In this document: positions 1 through 5,544 of the stretch, one piece after another | How positions within the stretch are numbered: position 1 is the stretch's first letter | How the letters are laid out: every line of letters starts with the position of its first letter | Origin: Phenylobacterium sp. | GTDB taxonomy: Bacteria > Pseudomonadota > Alphaproteobacteria > Caulobacterales > Caulobacteraceae | Length of the DNA stretch: 5,544 bases | NCBI GenBank assembly: GCA_025350885.1 | Contig: JANXXA010000543.1 | Coordinates: forward strand, 1-5,544 | Direction of reading: 5' to 3' | Translations under genes and position numbers: made by a program | Notes under the pieces: generated by a model | Database searches by the model: none | Told to the model about the DNA's origin: nothing | The model's input: the letters and a program-made list of their open reading frames with translations, nothing else

Positions 1-1711
1 AGATCATCAGGCCCGGACGCGGCTTGTAGGTCAGGTTGACCTTGGGGATGAAGCCCTTCTCGGTCTTCGGCACGAACAGCGGGCCTTCGACGGGCCGGCC
101 ATGGTCGGCGGCCTGGCTGAAGCGGCTGCCGAAGCTCGCGCCGCCGGCGATGCTGACCCGTTGGTCATAGTAGCGGCCGCCCAGCGTCAGGGTCAGCTTC
201 TCGGGAATGATGTCGTAGGCGACCTCGCCGAACACCGCCATCTGGCGGTCCGAACGGGTAATGTCATTGATAAACTGGACCGTCGGATCGGTGATGTTGC
301 GGTCAATCGCCGTGACCTTGGTCAGCGGGTTGTTCTGCGACGGGAAGCCCGACTCCAGCGAGCCTTCGTAGGCGAAGTGGTCCTGGCTGTAGATGTGGTC
401 ACTGTCGTAGTAGATCCCGCCGATCGCGCGCAGTCGCCAGTCGGCCGGCGTCGCAATCCGGAATTCCTCGGTAAAGCGGGTGTTGCGGGTCTGGTTGAAG
501 ACGTGGTTCTTCGGGTTGTGACAAGCCGCCGTTGCCGGCAGCGTTGCCGAGCCGCCATAGGCGTGGACGTAGGCTGCATAGTCGCAGTTGTAGTAGACGG
601 CGAACGGCCCCGAGGACGAATAGTTGGTGTAGTCCGTCCGCTGCACCGCGCGCCGGTTGATGTAGCCGCCGGTGTAGAGCAGGTCGAGCTGGCCCAGCCG
701 GCCCTTTACGGTCCAGGCGGAGACGTCGCCCTTGTCCTTGAGGCTGTCGGGGTTGAAGCGCTTGACCTTCAGGTCGCCGAGCGTCGGATCATAGTCGAAC
801 ACACCCTCGGTGTTCAGCGTCTGGGTGAGATGCTGGGCCTCGACGCTCCAGTTGTCGTTGATCCGGTATTCCACCGCCAGGCGAAGGCCCTGATAGTCGG
901 CGGAGTTGAAGTTCTCTTTGACCAGAGGTCCGTTGCTGACCACCGGCCTGGGGATCGTCGCGAAGCCCGGCCGGCCCTTGAAGCCGGGCGAGGTCAGCGG
1001 CATCTGATAGGTGCCGGGAATGTTGTCGATGTAGCCGCCCTTGTGGTCGCTGTAGACCACCAGACGGACACCAAGCTTATCGGCGATGATCGGGAGATTG
1101 ACGAAGGCCTGGCCCCCGGCGCTGGGGTCGCCGCTCTTGGTCACCGAATAGCTGCCCGAGAAGCCGGCATGGAAGCCGCTGAGGTCTGGCTTGGCGGTGA
1201 TGTAGCGCACCGCGCCGCCCATCGCGCTGGCTCCGAACAGGGAGCCCTGCGGCCCTTTGAGGACCTCGATCCGCTCCAGATCGGCGGCGTAGATGTCGAG
1301 GTTGCGCACCGGCATGGAAACGGCCACGTCGTCGAGGTAAACCGCGACGTTGGGGTTGGTGCCGGCCGATCCGCCGATCAGGATCGAGGCCGTATCGGTT
1401 GAAAGGCCACGGATGTAGACCGTGTTTTGCCCGGGTCCGCGTCCGGCGGCGTGCACGTCGGGCAGGAACTGCAGCAGCTTCTGGAAGTCGGTGATCCCCA
1501 GTTCCTGCAGCTTGTCGCCGCTCAGCGCCTGAACGGCGATCGGCACGTCCTGCAGCTTTTCTTCGCGGCGGGTGGCGGTGACCACCAGATCGTCAACGGT
1601 GGTGCTCTGCTCCTTGGACTTGCCAGCGTCCGCCGCCGACGCCGCGGGCACGCCCGCTCCGAATATCGACAAGGCGGCGATGCCGGCCGAGAGATGCCAA
1701 TTCTTCTTCAC
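1..1711 (-). CDS. TonB-dependent outer-membrane receptor, N-terminal part (3' end outside window)
   Basis: Active-transport gate of the outer membrane, energised by TonB-ExbB-ExbD; the ligand cannot be read from sequence. It reads open for 570 codons to the window edge. Residues 1-26 look like a signal peptide (KK at 2-3, hydrophobic core, AASA before the likely cut). The segment VDDLVVTATRREE (39-51) is the TonB-box/plug entry. The plug domain spans about 52-175, with IRGL at 100-103, YLDDV at 125-129 and the family hallmark VLKGPQGSLFG at 150-160 followed by GGAVRYIT. The rest alternates in the manner of beta-barrel strands, with LTLTLGGRYYDQ and PKVNLTYKPRPG near the left edge. Relatives are usually about 750-850 residues, so roughly two thirds is present. 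The start is GTG, chosen because GGGGGA lies 6 nt upstream and the signal peptide begins there. Family call is firm; it does not look like BtuB specifically. Confidence 0.95.
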   Translation of the reverse strand, partial: MKKNWHLSAGIAALSIFGAGVPAASAADAGKSKEQSTTVDDLVVTATRREEKLQDVPIAVQALSGDKLQELGITDFQKLLQFLPDVHAAGRGPGQNTVYIRGLSTDTASILIGGSAGTNPNVAVYLDDVAVSMPVRNLDIYAADLERIEVLKGPQGSLFGASAMGGAVRYITAKPDLSGFHAGFSGSYSVTKSGDPSAGGQAFVNLPIIADKLGVRLVVYSDHKGGYIDNIPGTYQMPLTSPGFKGRPGFATIPRPVVSNGPLVKENFNSADYQGLRLAVEYRINDNWSVEAQHLTQTLNTEGVFDYDPTLGDLKVKRFNPDSLKDKGDVSAWTVKGRLGQLDLLYTGGYINRRAVQRTDYTNYSSSGPFAVYYNCDYAAYVHAYGGSATLPATAACHNPKNHVFNQTRNTRFTEEFRIATPADWRLRAIGGIYYDSDHIYSQDHFAYEGSLESGFPSQNNPLTKVTAIDRNITDPTVQFINDITRSDRQMAVFGEVAYDIIPEKLTLTLGGRYYDQRVSIAGGASFGSRFSQAADHGRPVEGPLFVPKTEKGFIPKVNLTYKPRPGLMI

Positions 1712-1717
1712 CGATAG

Positions 1718-1723
1718 TCCCCC
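1718..1723 (-). promoter_or_regulatory. Ribosome binding site deciding the GTG start of the TonB-dependent receptor
   Basis: On the minus strand this reads GGGGGA, 6 nt before the GTG at 1711-1709. No ATG is found in this frame nearby upstream; an ATG at about 1772 belongs to another frame. This supports GTG as the true start. Confidence 0.6.
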
Positions 1724-1812
1724 AGTTGTTGTTTTCAGTCCTCGCGACCAGAAGCGTCCCGACGTTCATCGGCGCTGCTGAAGTCCCGAGGATAGATATT
1801 TTCCGCCCAGTC

Positions 1813-1838
1813 TGCCCCCGACGGTGGCTGTGGGGGCA
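1813..1838 (-). promoter_or_regulatory. GC-rich stem-loop in the likely leader of the receptor mRNA
   Basis: TGCCCCC (1813-1819) pairs perfectly with GGGGGCA (1832-1838) around a 12-nt loop, about 100 nt before the receptor GTG. It is not followed by a T run on the minus strand, so it is not an obvious terminator. Function is unknown; it may be a leader structure or chance in GC-rich DNA. Confidence 0.35.
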
Positions 1839-1872
1839 CTCCGAATCTATTGACGAAATTTGACCTGTTCCC

Positions 1873-1913
1873 AAAAAAAGCTTCACAATCCCGGCGCGCA
1901 GATGCAACGCCGG
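1873..1913 (-). terminator. Possible intrinsic terminator downstream of the acyl-CoA ligase gene
   Basis: On the minus strand a perfect 6-bp stem, CCGGCG/CGCCGG (1908-1913 with 1891-1896, 11-nt loop), is followed 11 nt later by seven T (1879-1873). The gap between stem and T run is larger than in a standard terminator and the site lies about 220 nt past the ligase stop, so this is a weak call. It would separate the ligase transcript from the receptor gene. Confidence 0.3.
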
Positions 1914-1941
1914 TCTTGCGAGCTCTTCCGGTAGAATGTTG

Positions 1942-1958
1942 TATTTATGAGCTAAATA
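1942..1958. promoter_or_regulatory. AT-rich 17-bp palindrome upstream of the receptor, candidate operator
   Basis: TATTTA-TGAGC-TAAATA is a perfect inverted repeat with 6-bp arms and a 5-bp spacer, in the most AT-rich stretch of a high-GC window. It lies 231 bp upstream of the receptor start, where a regulator site would be plausible. It does not match a Fur box or the Irr ICE motif well enough to name a regulator. Regulatory role is inferred. Confidence 0.35.
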
Positions 1959-2132
1959 ATAAACGCATGGCGGTATGCGGAAATGACAACCGCGAGCGTC
2001 GACCGGGCGGGTGCGCGTCGCCAAGAGGCCAGGACCTCCAGCATCGCCAGGGTCATCGCATCGACACCCATGCGGATGGTGGGCTCCGGCGTCGGTGCGA
2101 AATTGGGTGGGCAGGACGGCTCCTGGCGAGGA

Positions 2133-3920
2133 TCAGACCTTCAGAGCGCCAGTGGTGATCCTGTCGAAGATCCCCTTGGTGACTTTCACATAGCCCTTCT
2201 TCGGGTCGCGAAAATAGAGCGGGCCCTTGACCTTGCCGGGATCGTAACCGTCGGCGACCAGGTCCATCTTGCGCGGCTTGAACGTGCCGGTGATGTTGAT
2301 CGCTGGCAGGATGCGGACAAACACCGGCTGGGCATAGGCCGGCAGATCGCGGGCCACCGTCTGGCCAAACTTCTGGACGTCGAAATCGGGATCGACCACC
2401 AGGCCCGCCATGCCGGCGCGACCTTCCGCGCCAGCCACCTCGACGCCATAGACGCTGACTTCCTTCACCCCCGGGCAGGCCAGCAGCCGCTCGGACACCT
2501 CGCCTGTGGAGACGTTCTCGCCTTTCCAGCGGAAGGTGTCGCCGATGCGGTCGACGAAGTAGAAATAGCCGTCGGCGTCGGTCTTCATCAGGTCGCCGGT
2601 GGCGAACCAGGCGTCGCCCTTGGCAAAGACGTTCCGAAGCACCTTTTTCTCGGAGGCCGCCTTGTCGACGTAGCCGGTGTATTCGGCGCGCGCGTCGCCG
2701 CCGATCTGGCCGATGCACTCGCCGACCTGGCCCGGCCCGCATTCTCGGCAGAACCCGTCGGCGCCGCGGATCGGGGTCTCGCTCTCCACGTCGAACTGCA
2801 CGAGGCGAATGTTGAACCGATTGCGCAGCCATCTGGGCGCCCGGCCGATCGCGCCTTCGCGCCCGTCAAAATTGAACATCGAGACGTTACCCTCGGTGGA
2901 CCCATAGAACTCCAGGATCTCCGGGATGGCGAACCGCGCCTTCATCACCGGCCAGATGTCGGGAGCCAGGCCGTTGCCGAAGGCCAGCCGAATCCGGTGG
3001 CGGGTCTCGTCGTCGCCGGGCGGCTGGTTGACCAGATAGCGGCAGAGCTCGCCGATATAGACGAACATCGTGCAGCCCTCCTCGACCACCTCGGGCCAGA
3101 AGTGCGTGGCGGAAAACTTGCGGCGCAGGACCACCGAGCCGCCGTTGAGCAGCGCCGCACCCAGCGCGCAGAGGCCGCCGGTGGCGTGATAGAGCGGCAG
3201 GGTGACATAGATTCGGTCACTGGCCACGGCGCCCGTCGAGCCGGCGAACCCGCGCATGTAGAGCTAGGCCCGGACATGGCTGATCCGCGCCGCCTTGGGC
3301 AGGCCGGTGGTGCCGGAGGTGAAGATCAGCAGAGCGGTGTCGCGGGCGTGGAGATCGGCGCGCGCGCTGCGATCCGGCGGCAGCTGGCTGCAGCTCTTCA
3401 GCGCCTGGACAAGATCGCGCTGGTCGCCCTGGGCCGGGCCGAGGATCCATTGCTGCAGGGGTTTGTCGAGCAGCGGCCGGGCGGCCTCGAAGACCGGCGC
3501 GGTCTCGGCATCGACGATCACGCAGGCCGCGTCGGCGATGCTCAGGCAATGCGAAAGGGCCAGGCCGGAGAGCTGATTGTTGATCAGGGCGGTGACCACG
3601 CCGATCTTCGACAGACCATACCAGATGGCGAAATATTCCAGCCGGTTGGGCATGAAGAGAGCCACGGTCTGGCCGCGACGCAGGCCCAGCCCCCGGCCCC
3701 AGTGGGCAAAGCGATTGGCGATGGCATCGAGCTCGCCATAGCTGACAGTGCGGCCCTCGAAGGTGATGGCGGGGCTGTCACGCCAAGCTTCGACAGCCGC
3801 CTGGAGGTCGTCGCAGATCAGGTTGCCGCTGTCAGGCGCGATCGACTTCACACGCCCCAGCGTCCGGTTCAGCCCGCGCAGGAAACGCCACTCGCGCTGC
3901 AGCCTGGTCTTGAGGGGCAT
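2133..3920 (-). pseudogene. FATP-type long-chain acyl-CoA synthetase, interrupted by one in-frame TAG
   Basis: An intact copy would activate fatty acids with ATP and CoA via an acyl-adenylate (ANL superfamily). The frame holds 595 codons, the usual FATP/very-long-chain ligase length. Numbered from ATG 3920, it contains the phosphate-binding loop TSGTTGLPK (201-209), FYGSTEGN (338-345), TGDL (441-444), the FATP signature DRIGDTFRWKGENVST (457-472) and TGTFKPRK with the candidate catalytic lysine (544-551). Codon 219 is TAG (3264-3266). It lies 9 residues after the loop and leaves 218 residues upstream and 376 downstream in the same frame. No other stop, frameshift or decayed motif is visible, so the lesion is recent, an error, or bypassed. 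An ATG lies 6 nt past the stop (3257) without a clear ribosome site, so restart would give a 374-residue C-terminal piece. Upstream TTGACC (3968-3973) could be a -35 box, but no good -10 is seen. Confidence 0.88.
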
Positions 3921-3926
3921 CCACAT

Positions 3927-3930
3927 CTCC
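3927..3930 (-). promoter_or_regulatory. Ribosome binding site deciding the ligase start
   Basis: GGAG on the minus strand lies 6 nt before the ATG at 3920-3918. It abuts directly the other ATG at 3926-3924, which is therefore too close to be used. The frame is open further upstream into the zinc-finger gene, but that extension has low-complexity, unconserved-looking sequence. Confidence 0.65.
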
Positions 3931-4002
3931 AACCTGACGCCCGAGCTTGGGGATGCGCCGGACGCCCGGTCAAGGGGCCCCGGCGGAGGGCCGAGATCAG
4001 GA

Positions 4003-4386
4003 CTAGGAGAACCTCTCCCAGGCAGACTGGCGCGAGATACCCAGCGCCTCGCCGATGTCGGCCCAGCTGACCTCTCGGCGCCGAAGTTCATCGACCACCC
4101 ACTGCAGCTGGGTGCGCTTGCCGCGGACGGTGGCCTCGACGCCCGGAAGCTGTGCGATCAGGCGCTCGGTGGGGAGATCCTGCGGCGCCGGGAAGCCGGA
4201 AAGGTCTGGCGTGCCGCCCGCCAGGTAGACCTCGCACATGGCCACGCATTCGTCGCAGATCATCACCAGCCCGGGTCCAGCGATCAGTTTTTCCACCTCG
4301 TGCTGCGACCTGATGCAGAACGAACAGTAGAAGGTCTTTGGGGCTTCCTCTCCGAAAACACCCTTGAATTTCGGGGTCTTCGCCAT
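4003..4386 (-). CDS. Small ClpX-type C4 zinc-finger protein with C-terminal helix-turn-helix
   Basis: 127 residues. Residues 21-55 match the zinc-binding domain of the unfoldase ClpX: CSFC (21-24), [12 protein letters not shown] (27-38) and CDEC (44-47), giving CX2C-X19-CX2C with all four zinc ligands present. In ClpX this domain dimerises and binds adaptors and substrates. The AAA+ ATPase that should follow is absent. After a linker rich in Pro/Leu (about 56-85), residues 93-126 form a likely helix-turn-helix with the motif [20 protein letters not shown] (107-126). Stand-alone ClpX-zinc-finger proteins with such tails exist, but I know no firm function. DNA binding or a Clp adaptor role are both inferences. 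The ATG at 4386 is chosen because GGAG lies 6 nt upstream. A longer TTG start at 4446 would use the probable -35 box as coding sequence. The ligase gene follows 82 bp downstream on the same strand, so co-transcription is possible. Confidence 0.88.
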   Translation of the reverse strand: MAKTPKFKGVFGEEAPKTFYCSFCIRSQHEVEKLIAGPGLVMICDECVAMCEVYLAGGTPDLSGFPAPQDLPTERLIAQLPGVEATVRGKRTQLQWVVDELRRREVSWADIGEALGISRQSAWERFS

Positions 4387-4392
4387 CACCGG

Positions 4393-4396
4393 CTCC
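4393..4396 (-). promoter_or_regulatory. Ribosome binding site deciding the zinc-finger gene start
   Basis: GGAG on the minus strand lies 6 nt before ATG 4386-4384. It supports the 127-residue product over the 147-residue one that a TTG at 4446 would give. Confidence 0.6.
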
Positions 4397-4414
4397 GTCA
4401 GCACAATCCTCACC

Positions 4415-4431
4415 GTCAGGTAATTCCTGAC
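4415..4431. promoter_or_regulatory. Perfect 17-bp palindrome upstream of the zinc-finger/HTH gene, candidate operator
   Basis: GTCAGG-TAATT-CCTGAC is an exact inverted repeat with 6-bp arms and a 5-bp centre. It lies 29 bp before the ATG of the zinc-finger/HTH gene and just downstream of a TTGACG box, where it would cover the -10 region. That position is typical of a repressor or autoregulator site. Another CCTGAC half-site occurs at 4453-4458. The half-site also occurs elsewhere in the window, so only the paired arrangement is notable. Confidence 0.45.
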
Positions 4432-4446
4432 ATCCGCCCGCGTCAA
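4418..4446 (-). promoter_or_regulatory. Possible housekeeping promoter of the zinc-finger/HTH gene
   Basis: TTGACG (minus strand, 4446-4441) matches the sigma-70-type -35 consensus well. At 17-bp spacing the -10 would be TTACCT (4423-4418), a poor match. The call rests on the -35 box, the position about 30-60 bp before the start codon, and the overlapping palindrome. Confidence 0.35.
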
Positions 4447-4489
4447 GACTTCCCTGACGAATTGAAAATGGGGCCATTCCGGGGCGCTC

Positions 4490-4515
4490 GGAACCGACCG
4501 CCGGGCCGCCCCGTT
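4490..4515 (+). promoter_or_regulatory. EcfG/sigma-T-like general stress promoter (GGAAC-N17-CGTT)
   Basis: GGAAC at 4490-4494 and CGTT at 4512-4515 are separated by exactly 17 bp. The alphaproteobacterial general stress sigma factor (EcfG, called sigma-T in Caulobacter) recognises GGAAC-N16/17-CGTT. The element lies 35 bp before the ATG of the downstream membrane-protein gene, in the right orientation, leaving a short leader with a strong ribosome site. The match is direct; activity is inferred. Confidence 0.65.
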
Positions 4516-4550
4516 TGTCCCCCGATCATCCCTGAAGGAGGGACTTCCAA

Positions 4551-5300
4551 ATGTCCGTCAATTTCACCGCCAACCCCGGCTCCGGTACTTCCACGGAAGA
4601 CTCTGTGTTCGCCGCCGTGCCGTCGTGGGAGCGCAACAAGAAACGCCGCGGTTTCAGCGGCAGCCGGCCGACAGCCGCGCAGCCACTGACGGCGGCCGAG
4701 CAGGTCGTGGTCGAGACACGTCCGCCCACCGGCGACAGCGTCTTTGCCGCACCGCCGGCCTATGCCGCCTCCGCGCGCCGGCCGTCTGGCGTCGCGCCCC
4801 TGGCCATCGCCGCCGGCATCCTCGCCGTCGGCGGCTTGGCTGCGGCTGGATGGTACGCCTATCAACCGCATGAGTCAGGGGTGGCGCAACTGACGCCCGG
4901 CGCGACGTCCACGCTGACGACGGTCACGCCGGTGGAATCGAGCGGGCAGATCGCGGCGAATACGCCTGTGCCGGCAGCCGTCCCGACTCCAGCCGCCACC
5001 CGATCGTCGATCACTTCGACGACCACCACGACGCGCACCGCCACGCCGCGGACGACCGTGACCCGTCACACCACCACGACGCAGGTCTCCACGCCCGTTG
5101 TCAGGCCCGCAGCGCGGAACATTGAGGCTAGCTCGGTGAATACCGCCGCGACGGCGCCCGCCCTTCCGGTCTTCAAGGGTCTCGCCCCTGCAGCTACCCC
5201 CCCGATGCCCGCCCTGACTCCGGCACCGGTCGAGACCGCGCCCGCGCCGGCCTCCGCTGAGGTCCCCACGCCGCCGGTGATCTCGACGCCGCCGCAGTAG
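4551..5300 (+). CDS. Hypothetical single-pass membrane protein with Thr/Pro/Ala-rich tail
   Basis: 249 residues; I do not recognise the family. Residues 1-79 form a polar, probably cytoplasmic head with basic patches (NKKRR at 29-33, ARR at 75-77). The head carries a short motif twice: DSVFAAVP (17-24) and DSVFAAPP (62-69), each followed by an aromatic residue. One hydrophobic helix spans about 80-104 ([16 protein letters not shown] core), and the positive charges before it predict N-in, C-out. Residues about 109-249 are low complexity: a threonine-rich run at 150-181 (TTTTT at 157-161, TTTT at 174-177), then Pro/Ala-rich repeats to the end. No enzymatic or peptidoglycan-binding domain follows the linker. 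The start is well supported by AAGGAGGG (4535-4542), 8 nt before the ATG. A stress-type promoter lies upstream and a terminator downstream, so it is likely monocistronic. An envelope or periplasm-spanning role is an inference. Confidence 0.8.
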   Translation: MSVNFTANPGSGTSTEDSVFAAVPSWERNKKRRGFSGSRPTAAQPLTAAEQVVVETRPPTGDSVFAAPPAYAASARRPSGVAPLAIAAGILAVGGLAAAGWYAYQPHESGVAQLTPGATSTLTTVTPVESSGQIAANTPVPAAVPTPAATRSSITSTTTTTRTATPRTTVTRHTTTTQVSTPVVRPAARNIEASSVNTAATAPALPVFKGLAPAATPPMPALTPAPVETAPAPASAEVPTPPVISTPPQ

Positions 5301-5323
5301 CTGTCAGGTTCAGACGAACGAAT

Positions 5324-5357
5324 AGGGCCGCTTCCAGGACTTGGGGGCGGCCCTTTT
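5324..5357 (+). terminator. Intrinsic terminator of the membrane-protein gene
   Basis: Arms 5324-5337 and 5341-5354 pair along 14 positions, three of them G-U wobbles, around the loop GAC (5338-5340). The core AGGGCCGC/GCGGCCCT is perfect. Four T follow at 5354-5357. It lies 23 bp past the stop codon and ends the transcript before the next gene, which must then use its own promoter in 5358-5413. Confidence 0.85.
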
Positions 5358-5413
5358 ACGTGTCGGACGGCGCCGGGGCCATGCTACGGCTGCCGGCTCC
5401 GCGGAGTCACCCC

Positions 5414-5544
5414 ATGCGACTGCTGATGAACATCCTGTGGTTTGTGTTCGGCGGGTGGATTTCCGGGACACTGTGGCTGTTGGCCGGCGCGATCCTGACG
5501 GTCACCGTGGTCGGACTCCCCTGGACGCCGGCGGCGTTCCGCAT
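5414..5544 (+). CDS. yccF: YccF-family inner-membrane protein, N-terminal part (3' end outside window)
   Basis: The first 43 codons are present. The opening MRLLMNILWFVFGGW followed by WLLAG and VVGLPW (32-37) is characteristic of the YccF (DUF307) family, in which the NILWFVFGG and GLPW-type motifs recur in two halves of a roughly 130-150 residue protein. Residues about 5-36 are strongly hydrophobic and form the first membrane segments. The biochemical role of the family is not established. GGAG at 5403-5406, 7 nt before the ATG, supports this start over the ATG four codons later. The preceding gene ends in a strong terminator, so this gene is probably transcribed separately; no clear promoter is visible in the 56 bp between. 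Confidence 0.85.
   Translation, partial: MRLLMNILWFVFGGWISGTLWLLAGAILTVTVVGLPWTPAAFR

Larger units (their letters stand above)
1712..2132. other. 421-bp intergenic region between acyl-CoA ligase and receptor genes
   Basis: Both flanking genes read leftward, so this holds the 3' side of the ligase and the control region of the receptor. The ligase-proximal part (about 1980-2132) is GC-rich. The middle (about 1840-1965) is clearly more AT-rich, as expected for promoter DNA. I see an AT-rich palindrome, a GC stem-loop in the receptor leader and a hairpin plus A/T run, each listed separately. A perfect small hairpin, CAGGA/TCCTG with a 4-nt loop, lies at 2112-2125 just past the ligase stop but has no T run. 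A 39-codon minus-strand frame (ATG at 2071, stop at 1952) has high-GC third positions early on but no well-placed ribosome site and no recognised homology. I could not assign a convincing -35/-10 pair for the receptor. Confidence 0.7.

Noticed and set aside
101..1402. 433-codon plus-strand frame across the receptor gene
   Set aside because: The minus strand here encodes a clear signal peptide, plug and barrel. The plus frame is an antisense shadow.
1800..1885. Partial resemblance to a cobalamin riboswitch (GGGAACAGGTCAAATTT and CCCCC elements on the minus strand)
   Set aside because: The conserved B12-box-like segment and the ordered core helices are not present, and the receptor does not look like BtuB. 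A covariance search would settle it.
1593..2024. 143-codon minus-strand frame overlapping the receptor start
   Set aside because: It reads through the receptor's signal-peptide region in another frame and through non-coding AT-rich DNA, with no recognisable domain.
3976..3992. GGCCC/GGGCC hairpin between the zinc-finger gene and the ligase
   Set aside because: Only 5 bp with a 7-nt loop and no T run on the minus strand. Such stems are frequent in GC-rich spacers, so it is not called a terminator.
1983..4070. Very long plus-strand open frame (695 codons) antisense to the ligase
   Set aside because: It runs opposite a recognisable adenylating enzyme. Its product has no domain logic and is the usual by-product of high-GC third positions on the coding strand.
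4534..4547. GAAG/CTTC pair flanking the ribosome site of the membrane-protein gene
   Set aside because: A 4-bp stem is too weak to sequester the strong AAGGAGGG site.
5397..5406. Palindrome CTCCGCGGAG covering the YccF ribosome site
   Set aside because: As RNA it could form only about three pairs after allowing a loop, so it is unlikely to block translation or act as an operator.
1..5544. CRISPR arrays, tRNA or rRNA genes, insertion sequences, toxin-antitoxin or phage-defence genes
   Set aside because: I looked for repeat-spacer patterns, tRNA-like cloverleafs, transposase motifs and terminal repeats and saw none.

Overview
The window is high-GC bacterial DNA that most resembles an alphaproteobacterium of the Caulobacteraceae type (Caulobacter/Phenylobacterium-like). 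This rests on the protein flavour, a TonB-dependent receptor beside a FATP-type acyl-CoA ligase, and a sequence matching the EcfG/sigma-T general-stress promoter. The organism assignment is an inference; there is no rRNA or marker gene here.

Layout: 1-1711 (minus strand) is the N-terminal 570 residues of a TonB-dependent outer-membrane receptor whose 3' end lies beyond the left edge. 1712-2132 holds no convincing gene; it contains the receptor's leader, an AT-rich palindrome and a possible terminator for the gene upstream. 2133-3920 (minus) is a long-chain acyl-CoA synthetase of the FATP family. It is complete in frame and motifs but cut by one in-frame TAG directly after the ATP-binding loop, so it is called a pseudogene. 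4003-4386 (minus) is a small protein with a ClpX-type C4 zinc finger and a C-terminal helix-turn-helix, without any AAA+ ATPase domain. 4387-4550 is a divergent control region. 4551-5300 (plus) is an unrecognised single-pass membrane protein with a long Thr/Pro/Ala-rich tail, ending in a strong intrinsic terminator. 5414 to the right edge (plus) is the start of a YccF-family inner-membrane protein.

How the genes may work together: the receptor and the ligase lie in the same orientation and could belong to uptake and activation of a hydrophobic substrate, but 421 bases separate them and the ligase is interrupted, so no operon is claimed. The divergent region is the most informative regulatory stretch. 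Rightward it carries GGAAC-N17-CGTT in front of the membrane protein. Leftward it carries a TTGACG -35-like box and a perfect 17-bp palindrome in front of the zinc-finger/HTH gene, which suggests autoregulation. No complete novel system is evident. The best leads are the AAA-less ClpX zinc-finger/HTH protein with its palindrome, the stress-type promoter on an uncharacterised envelope protein, and the fresh-looking nonsense codon in the ligase.
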